Source: Cacajao melanocephalus
Lineage: Eukaryota > Chordata > Mammalia > Primates > Pitheciidae
Length of the DNA: 64,000 bases
Direction: 5' to 3'
Assembly: GCA_963573385.1 (NCBI GenBank)
Contig: CAUYLG010044527.1
Location: 18,112 to 82,111 of the forward strand
Shown: piece by piece, positions 1-17,090 of the stretch
How the letters are laid out: each line of letters starts with the position of its first letter
How positions within the stretch are numbered: the stretch's first letter is position 1
Made by a program: the position numbers and the translations under genes
The notes under the pieces: generated by a model
What the model saw: the letters and a program-made list of their open reading frames with translations, nothing else
The model's database searches: none
Told to the model about the DNA's origin: nothing

Positions 1-140
<140 letters not shown>

Positions 141-143
141 TGA

Positions 144-424
144 TTTTTTTTAAGACAAGGTCTCACTCTGTTTCCCAGGCTGGAGTGCAGTGGCATGATC
201 ATGGCTCGCTGCAGCCTCAACCTTACAGGCTCAAGTGATCCTCCCACTTCAGCCTCCTGAGTAGCTGGGACCACAGACACATGCCACCATGCCCAGCTCT
301 TTTTCTACTTTTTTGGTTTTTTGTAGAGATGGGGTCTCATTGGTCTCGAAATCCTGGGCTCAAGCAGTCCTCCCACTTTGGCCTCCCAAAGTGCTGGAAT
401 TACATGAGTCACAGCATCTAGCCA
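144..424 (-). mobile_element. AluJ-like, antisense
   Basis: A poly-T start is followed by AAGACAAGGTCTCACTCTG, the internal T-rich linker and a divergent 3' end. The old-type arm sequences (TCAAGTGATCCTCCCAC, GGGACCACAGACAC) suggest AluJ. Confidence 0.92.
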
Positions 425-479
425 GGTTTTTGTTTTTTAAGATAACACTAGGCAGATTTCAAAATAAAAACATACCAAT

Positions 480-3170
480 ATCTTTTTGAAAGGTGCAAAA
501 TTTACAACGCTTATTCTAATATGCTTTGTTACTAGATCTTGCCATAAAAACACAATCTCTAAACTTCATCCTTTTTATATTATCCCTTTCCCCTCACAGT
601 TGCCTAAGAGGTTTCTTTTCTAGAAAGACAACTTAATTTGAAGGTTGGTTTGTCATTAGAACACAAGAGTATACACATGTATAAATAAGCATGCCTTTCC
701 TATTTTGCGTAGGTATTTGAGATATTAAACATAAATTCTAGAAGACATTTGGAAGTAAACTACACTTAAAAAATAACCACCAGTATCCCAAACCTAGCTA
801 ATCTCCATACTGCTTATCAGTATAAGAATGTTTTATTATGAATGTTAATGAATGTCAATGTTATTGTCTCCCCATCTGTAAACGAAAAGATTCTTAAAAG
901 TTCTGGCTCCTGCCACACAGTTTTATCCAGACTAACAGGCATCAAAAATGGACAAGGACCAGAAAGCTAAATGAAAATGCAGACCCATCCTTTAAGCATA
1001 CAATTTAACAATGAAAACAGATTTGAATTTTTAATTGCTGTCACAATTGAAGACTGTCCAACTCTAGAGGTACATTCACAGAAAGACAAAATTCAAATAG
1101 TAGAGGCTATGTGAAATGAAAATAATCCCCAATTCTACTGGCCTAGTTAAAATTTGTATTCTAGCAGTTAGGTAGGGGGCTACTCATATTTTTTAAAACA
1201 AGCCAATAAAAATCCCAACAACCTCCAATAACCACACACCACAATGTGGGCTCTGTTTAAATGATGAACTGAAATACCTACTGTTTGAAAGAAATTATCA
1301 GATTACTAAATGGCCAAAAGACTAGAAACGGTTTTGACCTGAACATCTCCAATTCAACATGTCCCCAAAAAGACCCAACTTTTTAAAATTATTAATATTT
1401 ATCTCATGTAAACTAGAGGAATACATATGACTGCTATCCAAATACACACAGGATGAAAATGAACTTTTTCAGCTAAAACCAAAAAGCAAAAATCATCAAT
1501 ATGCTTGACTTAAGGAAGGCAAAAGTACCAAGTTAAATCAGACCTAACAAGAAGTAAAAGGAACTTCTCCCCTTATGCTTTTAAGTAACTGCATTTAAAT
1601 CAACAACTCAGAAAAATTCAGACAAACCAAACCTTGACTAACATTTTACTTAACCCAGAAAACTGAAAGGCAAGTTTTTTTTTTTTTTGGTTTGTTTTTT
1701 AAAAAAGCATACTGGCTAAATTACTTATATTCATACTAAATTAATATTCTCGTAAGAGGAAAAATTTTTTCAAACATACAGCCTAATAGAAACCTATTCT
1801 ATATACATTATGGAGTATATTAAGTATATTGTTTATACATTAAAAACTTAAGTACTATCTAATTCAGCATTTAAAAAAAATCAATCCACACAAGTAATTG
1901 GAATTCAAGTTGCCAATAAGCCTGTGAATATAACTATCAAGAATGTTATATTTCCAAAGTCAATCTGAGTTACTTATTTTTCTTGCATTCCCCAACATAA
2001 AAAAAATCATTTGTCAAAGGAGCTAATGCCTGAAAGAGAAGAAAGAAATATATTTATCCAAGGTCTCTGGCAAAATCAGATCTGTAGTTGGATAACAGAT
2101 TCTGTACTACTAGTATGTTTAGTCAGAACACATATATATGCTAAAATGCTGAAAACATAAGGACCTTGGGAAGAGCTTACACTTTTTCATTTCTAATGAT
2201 TTACATCTTCAACGGTTTCCTTACATCTAACCTAAACCCTGTATTCTAAAACATACAGTTATTTTTTCAATGGAAGTACTCTATTACCAGTGTTTCCATG
2301 CTATGGTATATATTATCTCTGGTGATATCTGAGACGAAATAGAACATAAACAAGTATCTTTTTAAAAACTGTATTTGGGCTAATGAGCATTTAAATTTTA
2401 CCTTTTATTCAATCTGAGATGCCATCAAATTTAAGACACACCATTAATTTACATACCACTAGGAAAAAAACTTTTCCAATTCAACTATAACATGCCATTG
2501 TTTTTAAGATGCACTCCCATTTGGAATATAGATACTGCAAAAAAAATATGCAGGTAGTATATTAATGAGAGGTTTGAATGATACTGCCCTAATACTAATA
2601 CAAATTCTTCATACATAGAAACTGCTACAGAAATCATTTCCTCGGGATTCTCTGTTCTCTCATTTTTTCTTCATAAGACATTTTTCCAATCCATTAACAG
2701 TCTGAAACCATTCATGAACAGGCCTGACCCGGCGCACTGCAACAGGATCAGTCCTTCCCACAGAAATGATAAGCCTCTCTCTCAAGCCCTCAGCTACTAG
2801 CAGAGAGCTCCCCATATATTCCTCAATCCTGACTGCTATTGCTATCACAGGACCACAGATTACCAGATCTCTGGGTTGTCAATCTAGCACCTCTACCTGT
2901 ATTCTAAACAGAATCCATCATCTGCCTCCCTCACCTCTCTTCCTTCTCCCCACCACAGTTCCTTAATACTCCACTGGGAATCACAGTTGTTCTAGGTATT
3001 CCAGTCTAGAAACCATTTGACTCTATGTCCAATGTCAAAATCTGACACCAATTTCCACTGGTTTCTTTGAAATGCCTCTCATCTTTCTATTGCATGTCAT
3101 CAGTATCACCACCACTTTTTCTAGTAAATTGGCTCTCAAAGATTTGTTTAAATTTGACCGTGATTACCTT

Positions 3171-3173
<3 letters not shown>
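480..3173. other. Unique AT-rich intron-like sequence
   Basis: There is no recognisable young repeat, RNA gene or convincing exon. A minus-strand open frame at 2660-2848 (62 codons, GTG at its upstream end, open about 12 codons further) ends in Lys-Lys-Lys-stop. It reads like ordinary protein sequence but has no good polypyrimidine tract at its upstream end. I do not recognise it, so I leave it uncalled. The rest is featureless apart from a short T-run near 1676. Confidence 0.5.

Positions 3174-3220
<47 letters not shown>
3174..3220. repeat. (CA)n microsatellite
   Basis: An uninterrupted CA dinucleotide tract of about 23 units, flanked by AAAA on the left and GAGTTTTG on the right. Pure tracts of this length are usually polymorphic. 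Confidence 0.98.
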
Positions 3221-3224
<4 letters not shown>

Positions 3225-3486
3225 TTTGCAATTGAATTTACAACAGAACTACTCTGGTCAAATCTTTTAACGCTCCCTGTCACAGTCCTTCAGTAGAAGT
3301 TTTCTAAAATTTCTCTCCAAAAACTTAACCCTATGACATTACATTTCCAAATTAAGATGGGAATGCTTTTAAAAATTTTTTCATTCATGAATTTTTGTAA
3401 CTGCTATTATCTTTGCCAGATTCCCTCATACCACTTTATCCACCTGGATAAGGCTAATGTGTCCTTCAATTCTTGTTTTGAAAACT

Positions 3487-3780
<294 letters not shown>

Positions 3781-3892
3781 CAGCTTGAAAACTTTTTTAC
3801 TGCAAAAGCTTCCCTGCAGAGTTCACTGTCCCATTTCAATATAGTTCTTTTGATTTATAACACTTACTACATGTCATTATATTTACATTTCT

Positions 3893-4170
3893 AGGCTGGC
3901 TGCAGTGGTTCACAACTGTAATTCCAGCACTTTAGGAGGGCAAGGCAGGAGAACCGCTGGAAACTAGAAGTTGGAGACCAACCTGGGCAACACGGTGAAA
4001 TCCCACCTCTGCGAAAAATTCGCCAGGCCTCATGGCGTGTGCCTGTGGTCCCAGCCACTCAAAAGGCTGAGGTTAGAGAATTACCTGAGTCCGGTAGTTT
4101 GAGGATGCAGTGAGTGGTGATCATGAGACTGGACTCCAGTCTGGGTGACAGAGGAGACTCAGTCTAAAAA
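3893..4170 (+). mobile_element. AluJ-like, sense, divergent
   Basis: Starts GGCTGGCTGCAGTGGTTCAC and runs through both arms to CTGGGTGACAGAGGAGACTC, with a short A-rich tail. It is heavily mutated. It lies about 110 bases from the preceding antisense Alu, so the two form an inverted pair. Confidence 0.9.
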
Positions 4171-4910
4171 ATATTTAAACAATTCATTTCCAGAAATAAA
4201 ATGTGGATATTGTATTTACTTTGATTATGGAGAAATCTGCTATTATTATAAATCACACACAGCAGCAATTTCAGCAATGAACCAATTTATATAGTTCATT
4301 CATTTTAACTGATGACTGAATATTTAGCAAATATAAAAGTAAATACTTCTAAAAATAAGAAAAGCTTAAATCAGAAATATACCAATTAAAAAATAGTAGT
4401 TCTAATGAGTTTATATTATATGTTCTGTGATCCATGAGTTTGTAAAGATCTACTGCAAATAAAGTTTTATCACAATAAAAAGTCACTAATCAACTGGCTA
4501 GCATACAACATTAAAGATAACACAGCAAAGTAGCTTGCAAAACTTTAAAATGCAACAGAAATAAGAAAAAGAATGGCACCTAGTTTCCAAAAGTCAGGCT
4601 GCCTCTGCATGCCAAGCTACATACGTCCTAAGGATAACAGAATTTGTTTGGAAGTCCACAAATACTATCCTCCTCCAACTCAATTTGATCTCTACCTACT
4701 TCCTGTCTTCTTGTAGGGGTAGGAAAAGACAAAACTCAAAGTCTGAATTTTTCCCCTACTATGATCAAAAACATGACTTTAAGTGAGGATACTCACGTCT
4801 AGAATAAAACATCACAAAATTAACATGTAAGTTAGAAAGAAGTAAAAGCTAATTCTCCCCTAAAACAATGGCAAGTTCTTGAGATAGAAAAGTGTAGTGA
4901 AAGATAAGTA
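4171..4910. other. Unique AT-rich sequence
   Basis: No repeat, exon or RNA gene recognised by eye. Confidence 0.5.
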
Positions 4911-4944
4911 TTAGTTTGGTGCAAAAGTAATTGCACCAACCTAA
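4911..4944 (+). mobile_element. MADE1-like mariner remnant, 34 bp
   Basis: TTAGTTTGGTGCAAAAGTAA is followed directly by TTGCACCAACCTAA. These are the outer parts of the two Hsmar1/MADE1 inverted repeats joined with almost the whole palindromic centre missing; MADE1 is normally about 80 bp. A TA dinucleotide precedes the left end, as expected at a mariner site. The full-length relative Hsmar1 is present at 40551-42139. Confidence 0.85.
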
Positions 4945-5043
4945 AATATATTAAGATCTCAAAAGGAACCATCAAACACTGTTCTCACTCTTCTGGGCGC
5001 TTAGACCCCTCTAGCTCTTGCATTAATAAGTTGTCCACATGGA

Positions 5044-5357
5044 GGCTGGGCGCAGTGGCTCAAGCCTGTAACCCAGCACTTTAGGAGGCCAAGGCAGGAG
5101 GATTACCTGAGTTCGCAAGTTCAAGACCAGCCTGGGCAACATGGCAAAACCCCTCCTACAAAAAAAATTAGCCAGGCATGGTGGTACGTACCTGAGTCCC
5201 AGCTACTTGGGTAGCTAGGGTGGGAGGATGGCTTGGGCCCAGGAGGCAGAGTTTGCAACGAACCAAGATCGTGCCACTACAATCCAACCTAAGCAATAGA
5301 AAAAAATAGATCATGCCACTACAACCCAGACCTTGCCTCAGGGGGAAAAAAAAAAAA
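5044..5357 (+). mobile_element. Alu, sense
   Basis: Starts GGCTGGGCGCAGTGGCTCAA; both arms are present. The 3' part repeats a short segment (GATC...TGCCACTACAA occurs twice, near 5267 and 5309) before CCTTGCCTCAGGGGG and an A-tail. Confidence 0.93.
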
Positions 5358-5762
5358 GCTGTCCACAAGGAGGAGGTGGCATGCAGGGGAGGGGATGGAG
5401 GTGGGGAAGCAAAATGCCTAAACTAAAAGTCTGTCATTTTCTCAACCTGTAAGAGCCTCATTTTGCTATATGAGACATAACAAAATAATCCTTTAAGTCA
5501 TAAGATACAGATTCAAAGTAAAAGATCTGGAATAGTCGCAACACGCTAATTCCTTCCTTTCCTGACAAGCTCACCTTACCTAACACACTTCCTCCAAAAA
5601 CTCTTCAGCTAAAATTTCTATGAACTTACAAACTTATATACTAAAAGAGTGGCAAAGGTAGGCAAGAAAAATACACACATCATGTGGACCAAGGTGTAAA
5701 GGAAAGGTCAATATATTCAAAAACTAACATCATTCAACGAAGAAAACACTGTTTTTGTTTTC
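5358..5762. other. Unique sequence
   Basis: About 400 bases with no recognisable gene, RNA or repeat. Confidence 0.5.
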
Positions 5763-6050
5763 TTTTTAAGAGATGGTGCCTCACTGTTGCCCACAATGGC
5801 GTGCAGTGGCACAATCGTAGCTCACTGCAACCTAAGACTGCTGAGGCTCAAGGGATCCTCCTACCATGGTCTCCCAAGTAGCTAGGATTACAGGCACTCA
5901 CCACCATGCCTAGCTAATTTTTTTAAATGTTTTGTAGAGATGGTGTCTCCCTATGTTGCCCAGGCTGATCATTAACTCCTGGCCTCAAACGATCCTCCTG
6001 CCCCGCCTCCTGAAGTGCTGGGATTAAAAGCATGAGCCACGGCACCAGTC
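5763..6050 (-). mobile_element. AluJ-like, antisense
   Basis: Begins TTTTTAAGAGATGGTGCCTC and ends in a divergent GAGCCACGGCACCAGTCC. Both arms and the T-rich linker (near 5918) are visible. Confidence 0.9.
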
Positions 6051-6117
6051 CTAAGAGGCAAAAAGGTGATTATTTTTATGTAAAATTTTTGTGCTAAGAA
6101 ATGTATTAAAAACCTCT

Positions 6118-6560
<443 letters not shown>

Positions 6561-6580
6561 GAAAAACCTGTTTAGTTACT

Positions 6581-7563
6581 GTTTGGTGAGTACAGGAATT
6601 CTGTTTGGGATGATGAAAACATTCTGGAAATGGTGCTGATTATACAACACTGTGAATATACCTTATGTCACTGAATTATATATTTAAAAATGGTTACGAT
6701 GATAAATTTTATGTTATTACGTATTTTCCCACAATTAATTTTATTTTAAAAATCTCTACTTATCAAAAGACACCATTAAGAAAATGAAAAGGAAAGTCAT
6801 GTAGGAGAAATATTCTCAAATCAGTCATCAGGGAGATACAAAATGAAAACCACAATGAGATACCCTTTTACATCCACTGGAATAACTAAAATTAAAGAAA
6901 CTGGTAAGAGCAAATGTTGGTGAGGATGCCAAGTAACTGGAATTCATACATGGCTCATCAAGTGTAAAATGGCATTACTACTTTGGAGGACAGTTTGCCA
7001 ACTGCTTATGAGATTAAGCATACATTTATCCTATGACCCAACAACTCTACTCCTGGGTATTAACCCAAGAGAAATGAAAGCACATCATCACAAGAAGGTT
7101 TGGACACAAATGTTCACAGCAACTTTACTCATAATAACCCCAAACTGGAAACAACCCCAACTATCCAGTAAGTGATGAGATAAACAAGTTGTGGTATATT
7201 TCTATAATGGACTGCCATACTCTGCAACAAAACTCAACAAACTACTTACTGATACAACAACATGGATAAGTCTCAAAAGCATTATGCTGACTCAAAGCAA
7301 CAAGTTAGAAAAGAATACTGTATGATTCCATTTACATGAAGTTCAAGGACAAAACTAATTTTTAGTGATAGGAAACAGAATAGTAGCTCGGGTTAGGGGA
7401 GAGGAAGACTAACCAGAAGTGGGGCATAAAGGAACTTTCTCATGTGATGCGAAAGTTCTATACCATGACTGAGGCAGCGGCTGCACTGCTGTAAACATTT
7501 ATTGAAACTCAAACTGCACACTTGCATCTGTGCATTTCACCATGTAAATTCTATTTTAACTTT
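6581..7563 (+). mobile_element. Old L1 (L1M) 3' fragments, sense
   Basis: 6581-6750 matches a typical L1M 3' end (TTCTGGAAATGG..., CACTGAATTATATATTT..., TTTTATGTTATTACGTAT). 6751-7563 carries the C-terminal end of ORF2 (CATCAGGGAGATACAAAATG, CCTATGACCCAACAACTCTA, CAACATGGATAAGTCTC) followed by another 3' UTR. Stops and frameshifts throughout; dead. Two L1 3' ends in series imply at least two insertions. Confidence 0.85.
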
Positions 7564-9268
7564 TAAAATCCTAGAACAGTATCCCCAAGAGGCTCTAACA
7601 CTGATCCAAAAGCAGTGGTGCAGTGTCTCTAGAAAAATCGTAAAATCAAAATCTTATCCACTCATCTCCCAAGGTCATCAGTGTTATCTTTTTCAAATCT
7701 TTTTCTTAAGGCATGTATATGAACTTCTCGTCTCTCTTAAAACCAATGGGTAAGTATTTACAGGTTACCAATATTTTCAACCTCAGCAAAGTCTGAGGTT
7801 CCTGGAAAGTACTAAAATGTCCATAAATATAATTAGCCTCCAAGGAGATCAAGTCCATGATATGATCAAGGACATGTGGTTTATTATGGCATTAGTCAGT
7901 CACCTGACACCTCTTGACAAGGAAACCGTTCAACCACTTGTTAGTCTATTGGCAATAAGCAACAATTTTTTTAAAAAGGTGGAGCAGGAGAAGAAAAGAT
8001 GGACCTTAAAGCATGTTCCAATTTTTCCTACTCAGGAGGAAAAAATTCTAGTTTCAACTCCCCTCAAACTTCTCTTCTTAAAAGTATAGTCATACTCTTT
8101 CTTATCAACAACAGTTATAGCTGCTATCTGAAAGTCCATACTGTCTATGGCCATACCACCCTGAACGCTTCCAATCTTGTCTGAAAATCCACACCAATTA
8201 TTGCACTTACTGCATAAAATAGCCAAGTAATACCTTCATATACATAGAAGGTCACTAATATCCATCTTGAAGTTTAAGCAATTTCACTAAAACATTATAC
8301 CTCCAGAAGTCATGCTCAATTTCACTCACTGGGAAAACAAGCATATGGCTTTTGCTAAAAGTAGTTCTAGCCAAACTCAATGATTATGGCTGAAAAGGTA
8401 TTTAGGATTATCTCAAGAGTGAGATAAGCAAAAAGCTTAAAATTAACAACTTGGGAATAATTTGAAAAGTCTCTCTCTACAAGACTTCAATGTCTGAAAA
8501 TAAAACTATCAGCTCCAATAATGTCCCTTTCCCGTCTTTTGGACCCACAGTGATTTACGTTTTTATTTTATTTAAACCTATAATAAAAACAGTTTGAACC
8601 ATGACACTCCATGAAGCAGGTTGGTGCTTCTATATTTATGTTTCTTTAGCCAAAGCATGGAATATTCAGGAAGATTCCAGGAAAACAGTGAAGATTTCTC
8701 AAAATTGTGGTGCCACCCATTTCTACACCAAATATGGGTGTTCCTGGAACTGCATGGTGCCGGTAGGTATGTGATTTAGTATGTTAATGAGCATATGAGG
8801 TCCTAGGTGAAACGTAGGTCAAATCCAGTGCCACGCTGGGTCAGTCTTAGCCAGCTCGGCCCACACCCTGGTTTTTCAAGGTCTTGTCAGTCCCTGGTTT
8901 ATGCAACTATTTCAACAGTTTCCTTTATGCTAGTCATGTAAAACTGCTGCCTGGAATTTTCTGTTCTCCTGCAACCACCCTGTATTATTCCCGTCTTGAA
9001 CCTACTGAAGCATCAACTCAGTACAAATTGATGCCAAATTAGGAACCAGCAACTAAAAAAACAGGCTTGTGAAAGTTTGTTCCATCATTTAATTACTTTT
9101 AATCTTCCTACACAATTTATGAAATGCATTTTGGATTTCTGTTGGTTTTCTAAATTTATTTTTCTCAGGAGCATATGATTCAAGTTGCCCTGACTCAAGA
9201 ATTATATGTAGTGCTACTATTTACCAAGTTTTATATTCTAAAAACTAGTGTTTGATAAAACAAATCAA
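7564..9268. other. Unique sequence
   Basis: About 1.7 kb without a recognisable repeat or exon. A 90-codon plus-strand open frame at 7817-8089 exists but has no coding hallmarks I can defend. Confidence 0.5.
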
Positions 9269-9390
9269 GGTTGGATGTGGTGGCACGTCCCTGTAGTCAC
9301 AGCTACTGGGGAGTCTGAGGCAGGAGAATCGCTTAACCCAGGAGCTCAAGCCTGTAGGTCGACAGTGTATGGTTAGAAAAAAAAAAGAAG
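9269..9390 (+). mobile_element. Alu fragment, single arm
   Basis: GTTGGATGTGGTGGCACGTC..CTGTAGTCACAGCTACTGGG..GGCAGGAGAATCGCTTAACC, ending in an unrelated stretch and A10. A single-arm, degraded Alu, possibly a FLAM. Confidence 0.7.
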
Positions 9391-11203
<1,813 letters not shown>

Positions 11204-11254
11204 TTAACACATTCTTACACAGCTTTAAAGTCAGCCTGACCTTGCCTCAAAACC

Positions 11255-11400
11255 CAGTTCAGGCATCTACTAGTTCTGTAATCTTGAACAACTCACTTTT
11301 TCTTTCTCATGCTTCCACTCCCAATGGTATCTTATAGTGTTACTGTGAGGATTAAGTGAGCTAATAAACAGAAACACTTCAAACTGTACATGCCATTTAA
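11255..11400 (+). mobile_element. MIR fragment, sense
   Basis: Contains the MIR core order: TAGTTCTGTAATCTTGAACAA, then TGAGGATTAAGTGAGCTAAT (MIR consensus word), then a degraded tail. Ancient mammalian SINE. Confidence 0.7.
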
Positions 11401-11749
11401 TAATCACACACGTATTAGCTCTACCACTAATGTCCTGTTGTAAGTCGATCAATAATCATAGTACAAGCTGTTTTTACCTCTCAAAAGAAATAGAATTGTC
11501 TCCCCTGACAAAACAATCTCATGGGTTTATTGAAGAACAAACTAATACACAACTTAAAAGCTCTTAAAACATCTCCATTACAGAAGTATCCATTTCTTAG
11601 TTCACAAGACACCTATAGTTAAAATATATTGCACACATAGCTCTACTTAAATACTGTAATAGAAAAACATATGCTCAATAAAAGTAGATTACTTTGTGAA
11701 GCAAAGCCAAACTCTGAATAAATGCCGTTATTTTCATATTTTAAAGCTA

Positions 11750-11925
11750 CTATTGACTGAACTATATGCCAATCACTGGGCTATGTACTTTTTATGTATT
11801 ATCTCATTTAATCTTCATAGTTGTTGAAGTAGGTACCACTTAACCCACTGAACAATGAAGACTTCAAGGTTCCCAAGGATTCAGTAACTTGCCCAAGGCC
11901 AAAGCTAGTATGTTTCCAGATTCTA
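11750..11925 (-). mobile_element. MIR fragment, antisense
   Basis: TATTATCTCATTTAATCTTC...GTAGGTACCACTTAACCCA...AACTTGCCCAAGGCCAAAGC is the standard reverse-complement MIR sequence. Confidence 0.8.
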
Positions 11926-12452
11926 ATACAACGGAGTAGGACGAACAACTCACCATGATGTGACAAGATCAACTTGCATGCCCTAGTTTTCCCCTTAAAT
12001 AGAATCTTTTCAAATTCTCCAAATATTACAATCTATAATAACATTTAAAAACTTAGATATTAAGGAAAAGAGACCACCATTAGTGTAGATTTTTATATTA
12101 AAATGCAAGTATAACAAGAGAAAATGCCAGAAATTACATAAACAAGAGAAAAAATTGGCTCTTGAATAGCCAAATGGGATATCATCATCTTCAAATAATC
12201 TAATACACCTAGTTGCTCATTTGATTAGATGTGTGCTAATACCTTTAATGTCCAGTTTAATTTTCATAAGCAAATTTATTCACTTCCATAGATATTATAC
12301 ATAATATAAACATGTTTTTATCCATAAAACAATTACCCTAAAAACATGCACTATTATAGGGAAATAAGCAGAATACATATGGCCAGACAAGCGCAAGTGC
12401 ATCATCTCACTGAAAGGTGATAAGGAAAGCAAAACTAACAACACCTGTTTTA
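11926..12452. other. Unique sequence
   Basis: No gene, RNA or repeat recognised. Confidence 0.5.
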
Positions 12453-12598
12453 GCTGGCCACAATGGTGCACACCTGTAGTCCCAGCTACTTGGGAGGCTA
12501 AGGCAGGAGGATGGCTTGAGTCCAGGAGTACAAGGCCAGACTGGGCAACACAGTGAGACCCAGTTTCTTTAAAAAAGAAAAGAAAAAAAAAAAACCCA
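12453..12598 (+). mobile_element. Free left Alu monomer (FLAM-like)
   Basis: AGCTGGCCACAATGGTGCAC goes straight into ACCTGTAGTCCCAGCTACTT and ends GCAACACAGTGAGACCC plus an A-rich tail. No second arm; the segment order is that of a free left monomer. Confidence 0.78.
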
Positions 12599-13674
12599 CA
12601 GAACTGCTCTATTGGGTTTACACTATCATCTTTATGTGCAAAGAACAAGACTACCACTGACGACTAAAGTCTGATTAGTACCTCTTCATTCAAATATTAT
12701 GTGAAGATAATTGAAGAGGACGTACCTGGTGACACCTACCCAGTGAAATACAAATGAAGTCAGCAAGATGCATTTTAATTCTCAAATTTCAAAATAACTT
12801 GACCAATAGCAAAATAAGCTATATTTGCATTTAGTTAAGAAGAGTAAAAATATACTAAAAATTCTGATGGTATACAAATCTGAGATAGTATGTGAAATAT
12901 TTTGCAAACTGTGAGGTGTATTCAAGAACTTGGGATGTAAAAGTATCCTCAAAATTAATCTATAAAAACCCATGAAAGATTATCTATGGTTATATAAAAT
13001 AATGTCATTCAGTTTTTGGCCTGGATTTAAAAAAAAAAGATAATTTCCTCATTCTCAAGAAATTTCCTCATTCTCAAGAAATAAACTCTCAAGTATTTAG
13101 AGGCAAAGGAGCACAATACTTCCAACTTATTCTCAAATGATTCAGGGAAACAATATAGAGAAAGGGAGAAATAATAAAGCACATGAAACAAAATGTAAAC
13201 AACTGGTGAAGAACATAAGAGTTCCTTTTATTATAACTATTATTATTTCCAAATTATAACATAGCTAAGTTAGTTTTTAAAATCTGAAACAAATATGACA
13301 GGGATAAATACTTGTTAAATTAGGTTGTAGGTACATGAACATTCACTGCATCACTTCACTATTCTTTTGCTTTTTCATTATTTTCCTTATGGTAAAATGC
13401 AAATTAAAAAAAAAAAATTTGTACTCTAGTCCCAGGTAAAGTACATTCTGATCATGAGGAATGCTGCATAAGACTGTCTTTGAATGATGCTATCAATCAT
13501 CTGAATCATAGTTAGTCTTGATCACTTCCGTGCCTTGCCAGCAAACTTTGATTATAACTTTACCAATAAGTTATATCAATTTAGTGCTCCGTTAAATTCC
13601 CAACCAAAAAAGGAACATTTGGAAAGAACTTTTCCTATGAAACTAACAATAAAAACAAAAGCGTTCTGGTGACA
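12599..13674. other. Unique AT-rich sequence
   Basis: No gene or interspersed repeat recognised; holds the short tandem duplication listed at 13042. Confidence 0.5.
13042..13079. repeat. 19-bp perfect tandem duplication
   Basis: The unit AATTTCCTCATTCTCAAGA occurs twice head-to-tail with no mismatch. Perfect identity suggests a recent replication-slippage duplication. Confidence 0.97.
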
Positions 13675-13872
13675 GACGACAAAACAGTGATTATCTCAGT
13701 ATGTACTGACTGAGAAAGGATAGAAGGAAACCTTAGCAGGAAGGGAGCTATAAATGTTCTGTATATTAATATGGGTATAGTTACATGGGTCTATACATAT
13801 GTAAAAAGCTGCCAGGCTTTCATTTAGGGTTATTATACCTTATATGTATATTATGTCTCAATTTTTTAAATT
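13675..13872 (+). mobile_element. Old L1 3' end, sense
   Basis: TGACTGAGAAAGGATAGAAG...AAATGTTCTGTATATTAATA...TTACATGGGTCTATACATAT...TATATTATGTCTCAATTTTT follows the layout of L1M 3' UTRs. Strongly diverged. Confidence 0.7.
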
Positions 13873-14042
13873 AAGAACAAAAAAGAAGCACTTAGAGAAC
13901 AAAGAACTTACTGGTTCAAATCAAAAATCTGCAATATAATAGACCGAAATAGATTACAATAGCATTCAGATTTATAACCAGTCCTTATAATCCTGGTCAA
14001 CGTAAGTGCATCTCTTGAGATGGGAATTTTTTCAAAAGAATA

Positions 14043-14979
<937 letters not shown>

Positions 14980-15272
14980 TTCTTTTGAGACAGGGTCTCA
15001 TACTCTGATGCCCAGGCTGCAGTACAGTGGTGTGATTATGGCTCACTGTGGCCTCCACCTCCTAGGTTCAAGTGATCCTCCCACCTCAGCCTCCTGAGTA
15101 GCTGGAACTATTCACATGCACCACCATGACAGGCTAAATTTTTTTTTTTTTTTTTTTTGTAAAGACAGGTCTATTTTACCCAGGCTTGTCTCAAACTCCT
15201 GGGCTTAAGCAATCTTCTTGCCCCAGTTTCCCAAAATGCTGGGATTACAAGCGTGAGCCACTGTACCCAGTC
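14980..15272 (-). mobile_element. AluJ-like, antisense
   Basis: Starts TTTTCTTTTGAGACAGGGTC, has a long internal T-run (near 15138-15158) in place of the middle A-rich linker, and ends GAGCCACTGTACCCAGTC. Confidence 0.94.
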
Positions 15273-15276
15273 ATAA

Positions 15277-15563
<287 letters not shown>

Positions 15564-15645
15564 CAAGTTCATATTCTTAATGTGAATATAATGGTAAGCT
15601 TGGAAGCCTACATAAAAGATCTGGGAATGACCAGTTATATTAAAT

Positions 15646-15870
15646 TCTACAAGAAGCAAAACTAATCTATAGTGACAGAGATATGATCAGTGGTTCACTG
15701 AGCAGTAGAGAGAATTAATGGCCAAAGGGCACCTCCAGGTGGCCATTCTTTTTGCAGTAATGGAAATATTCTCTATCTTAATCGGGTGGTGATTTTATAA
15801 CTACATATATTTTCCAAAATATACCACGTGAATTCTGTTGTATACAAATTTACCTTAATAAACTGACTCT
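15646..15870 (+). mobile_element. Old L1 3' end, sense
   Basis: CTATAGTGACAGAGATATGATCAG...ATATTCTCTATCTTAATCGG...TTATACAAATTTACCTTAAT-type layout typical of L1M 3' UTR, ending near CTTAATAAACTGAC. Confidence 0.75.
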
Positions 15871-16192
15871 CAAAAGCAAAAATATTACACACACACACTC
15901 CTAAGGCTTTAAAAAATTATCTGGAAATCAAATAGTATGAAAGAAATTCACTGAAATTGATTTAACTGGAAGACAAAAATTGAGAGGTTATGTGTCTGGA
16001 ACCCAATCTATGTGTAGTCCACCATTACTAGAGCTCTTCTTACCTGCTGTACTCTCCATACACCACTCACACCTCTCAACCACTTGCCCAATGCTATAAA
16101 ACAGTTCAGTCAAACTTCAGACCTTCCCAGTAAGTGTTAGAATAATAATGTAAAAAGAGTTGAGCATTTCCATTAAAAAAACCTTCCATAAG

Positions 16193-16502
<310 letters not shown>

Positions 16503-16544
16503 CTTCTATAATTCATGAGAGAAAAAAAACCTGAAACAGAAAAA

Positions 16545-17090
<546 letters not shown>

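Noticed and set aside
3174..3220. CRISPR array or other spaced repeat system
   Set aside because: All short repeats are dinucleotide tracts, Alu tails or simple tandem duplications; there is no repeat-spacer pattern and the DNA is primate.
3067..3296. Proteins with Thr-His repeats
   Set aside because: They are only the (CA)n microsatellite read in frame.
7817..8089. A 90-codon plus-strand gene
   Set aside because: No domain, splice context or promoter; length is within chance for AT-rich intron sequence.
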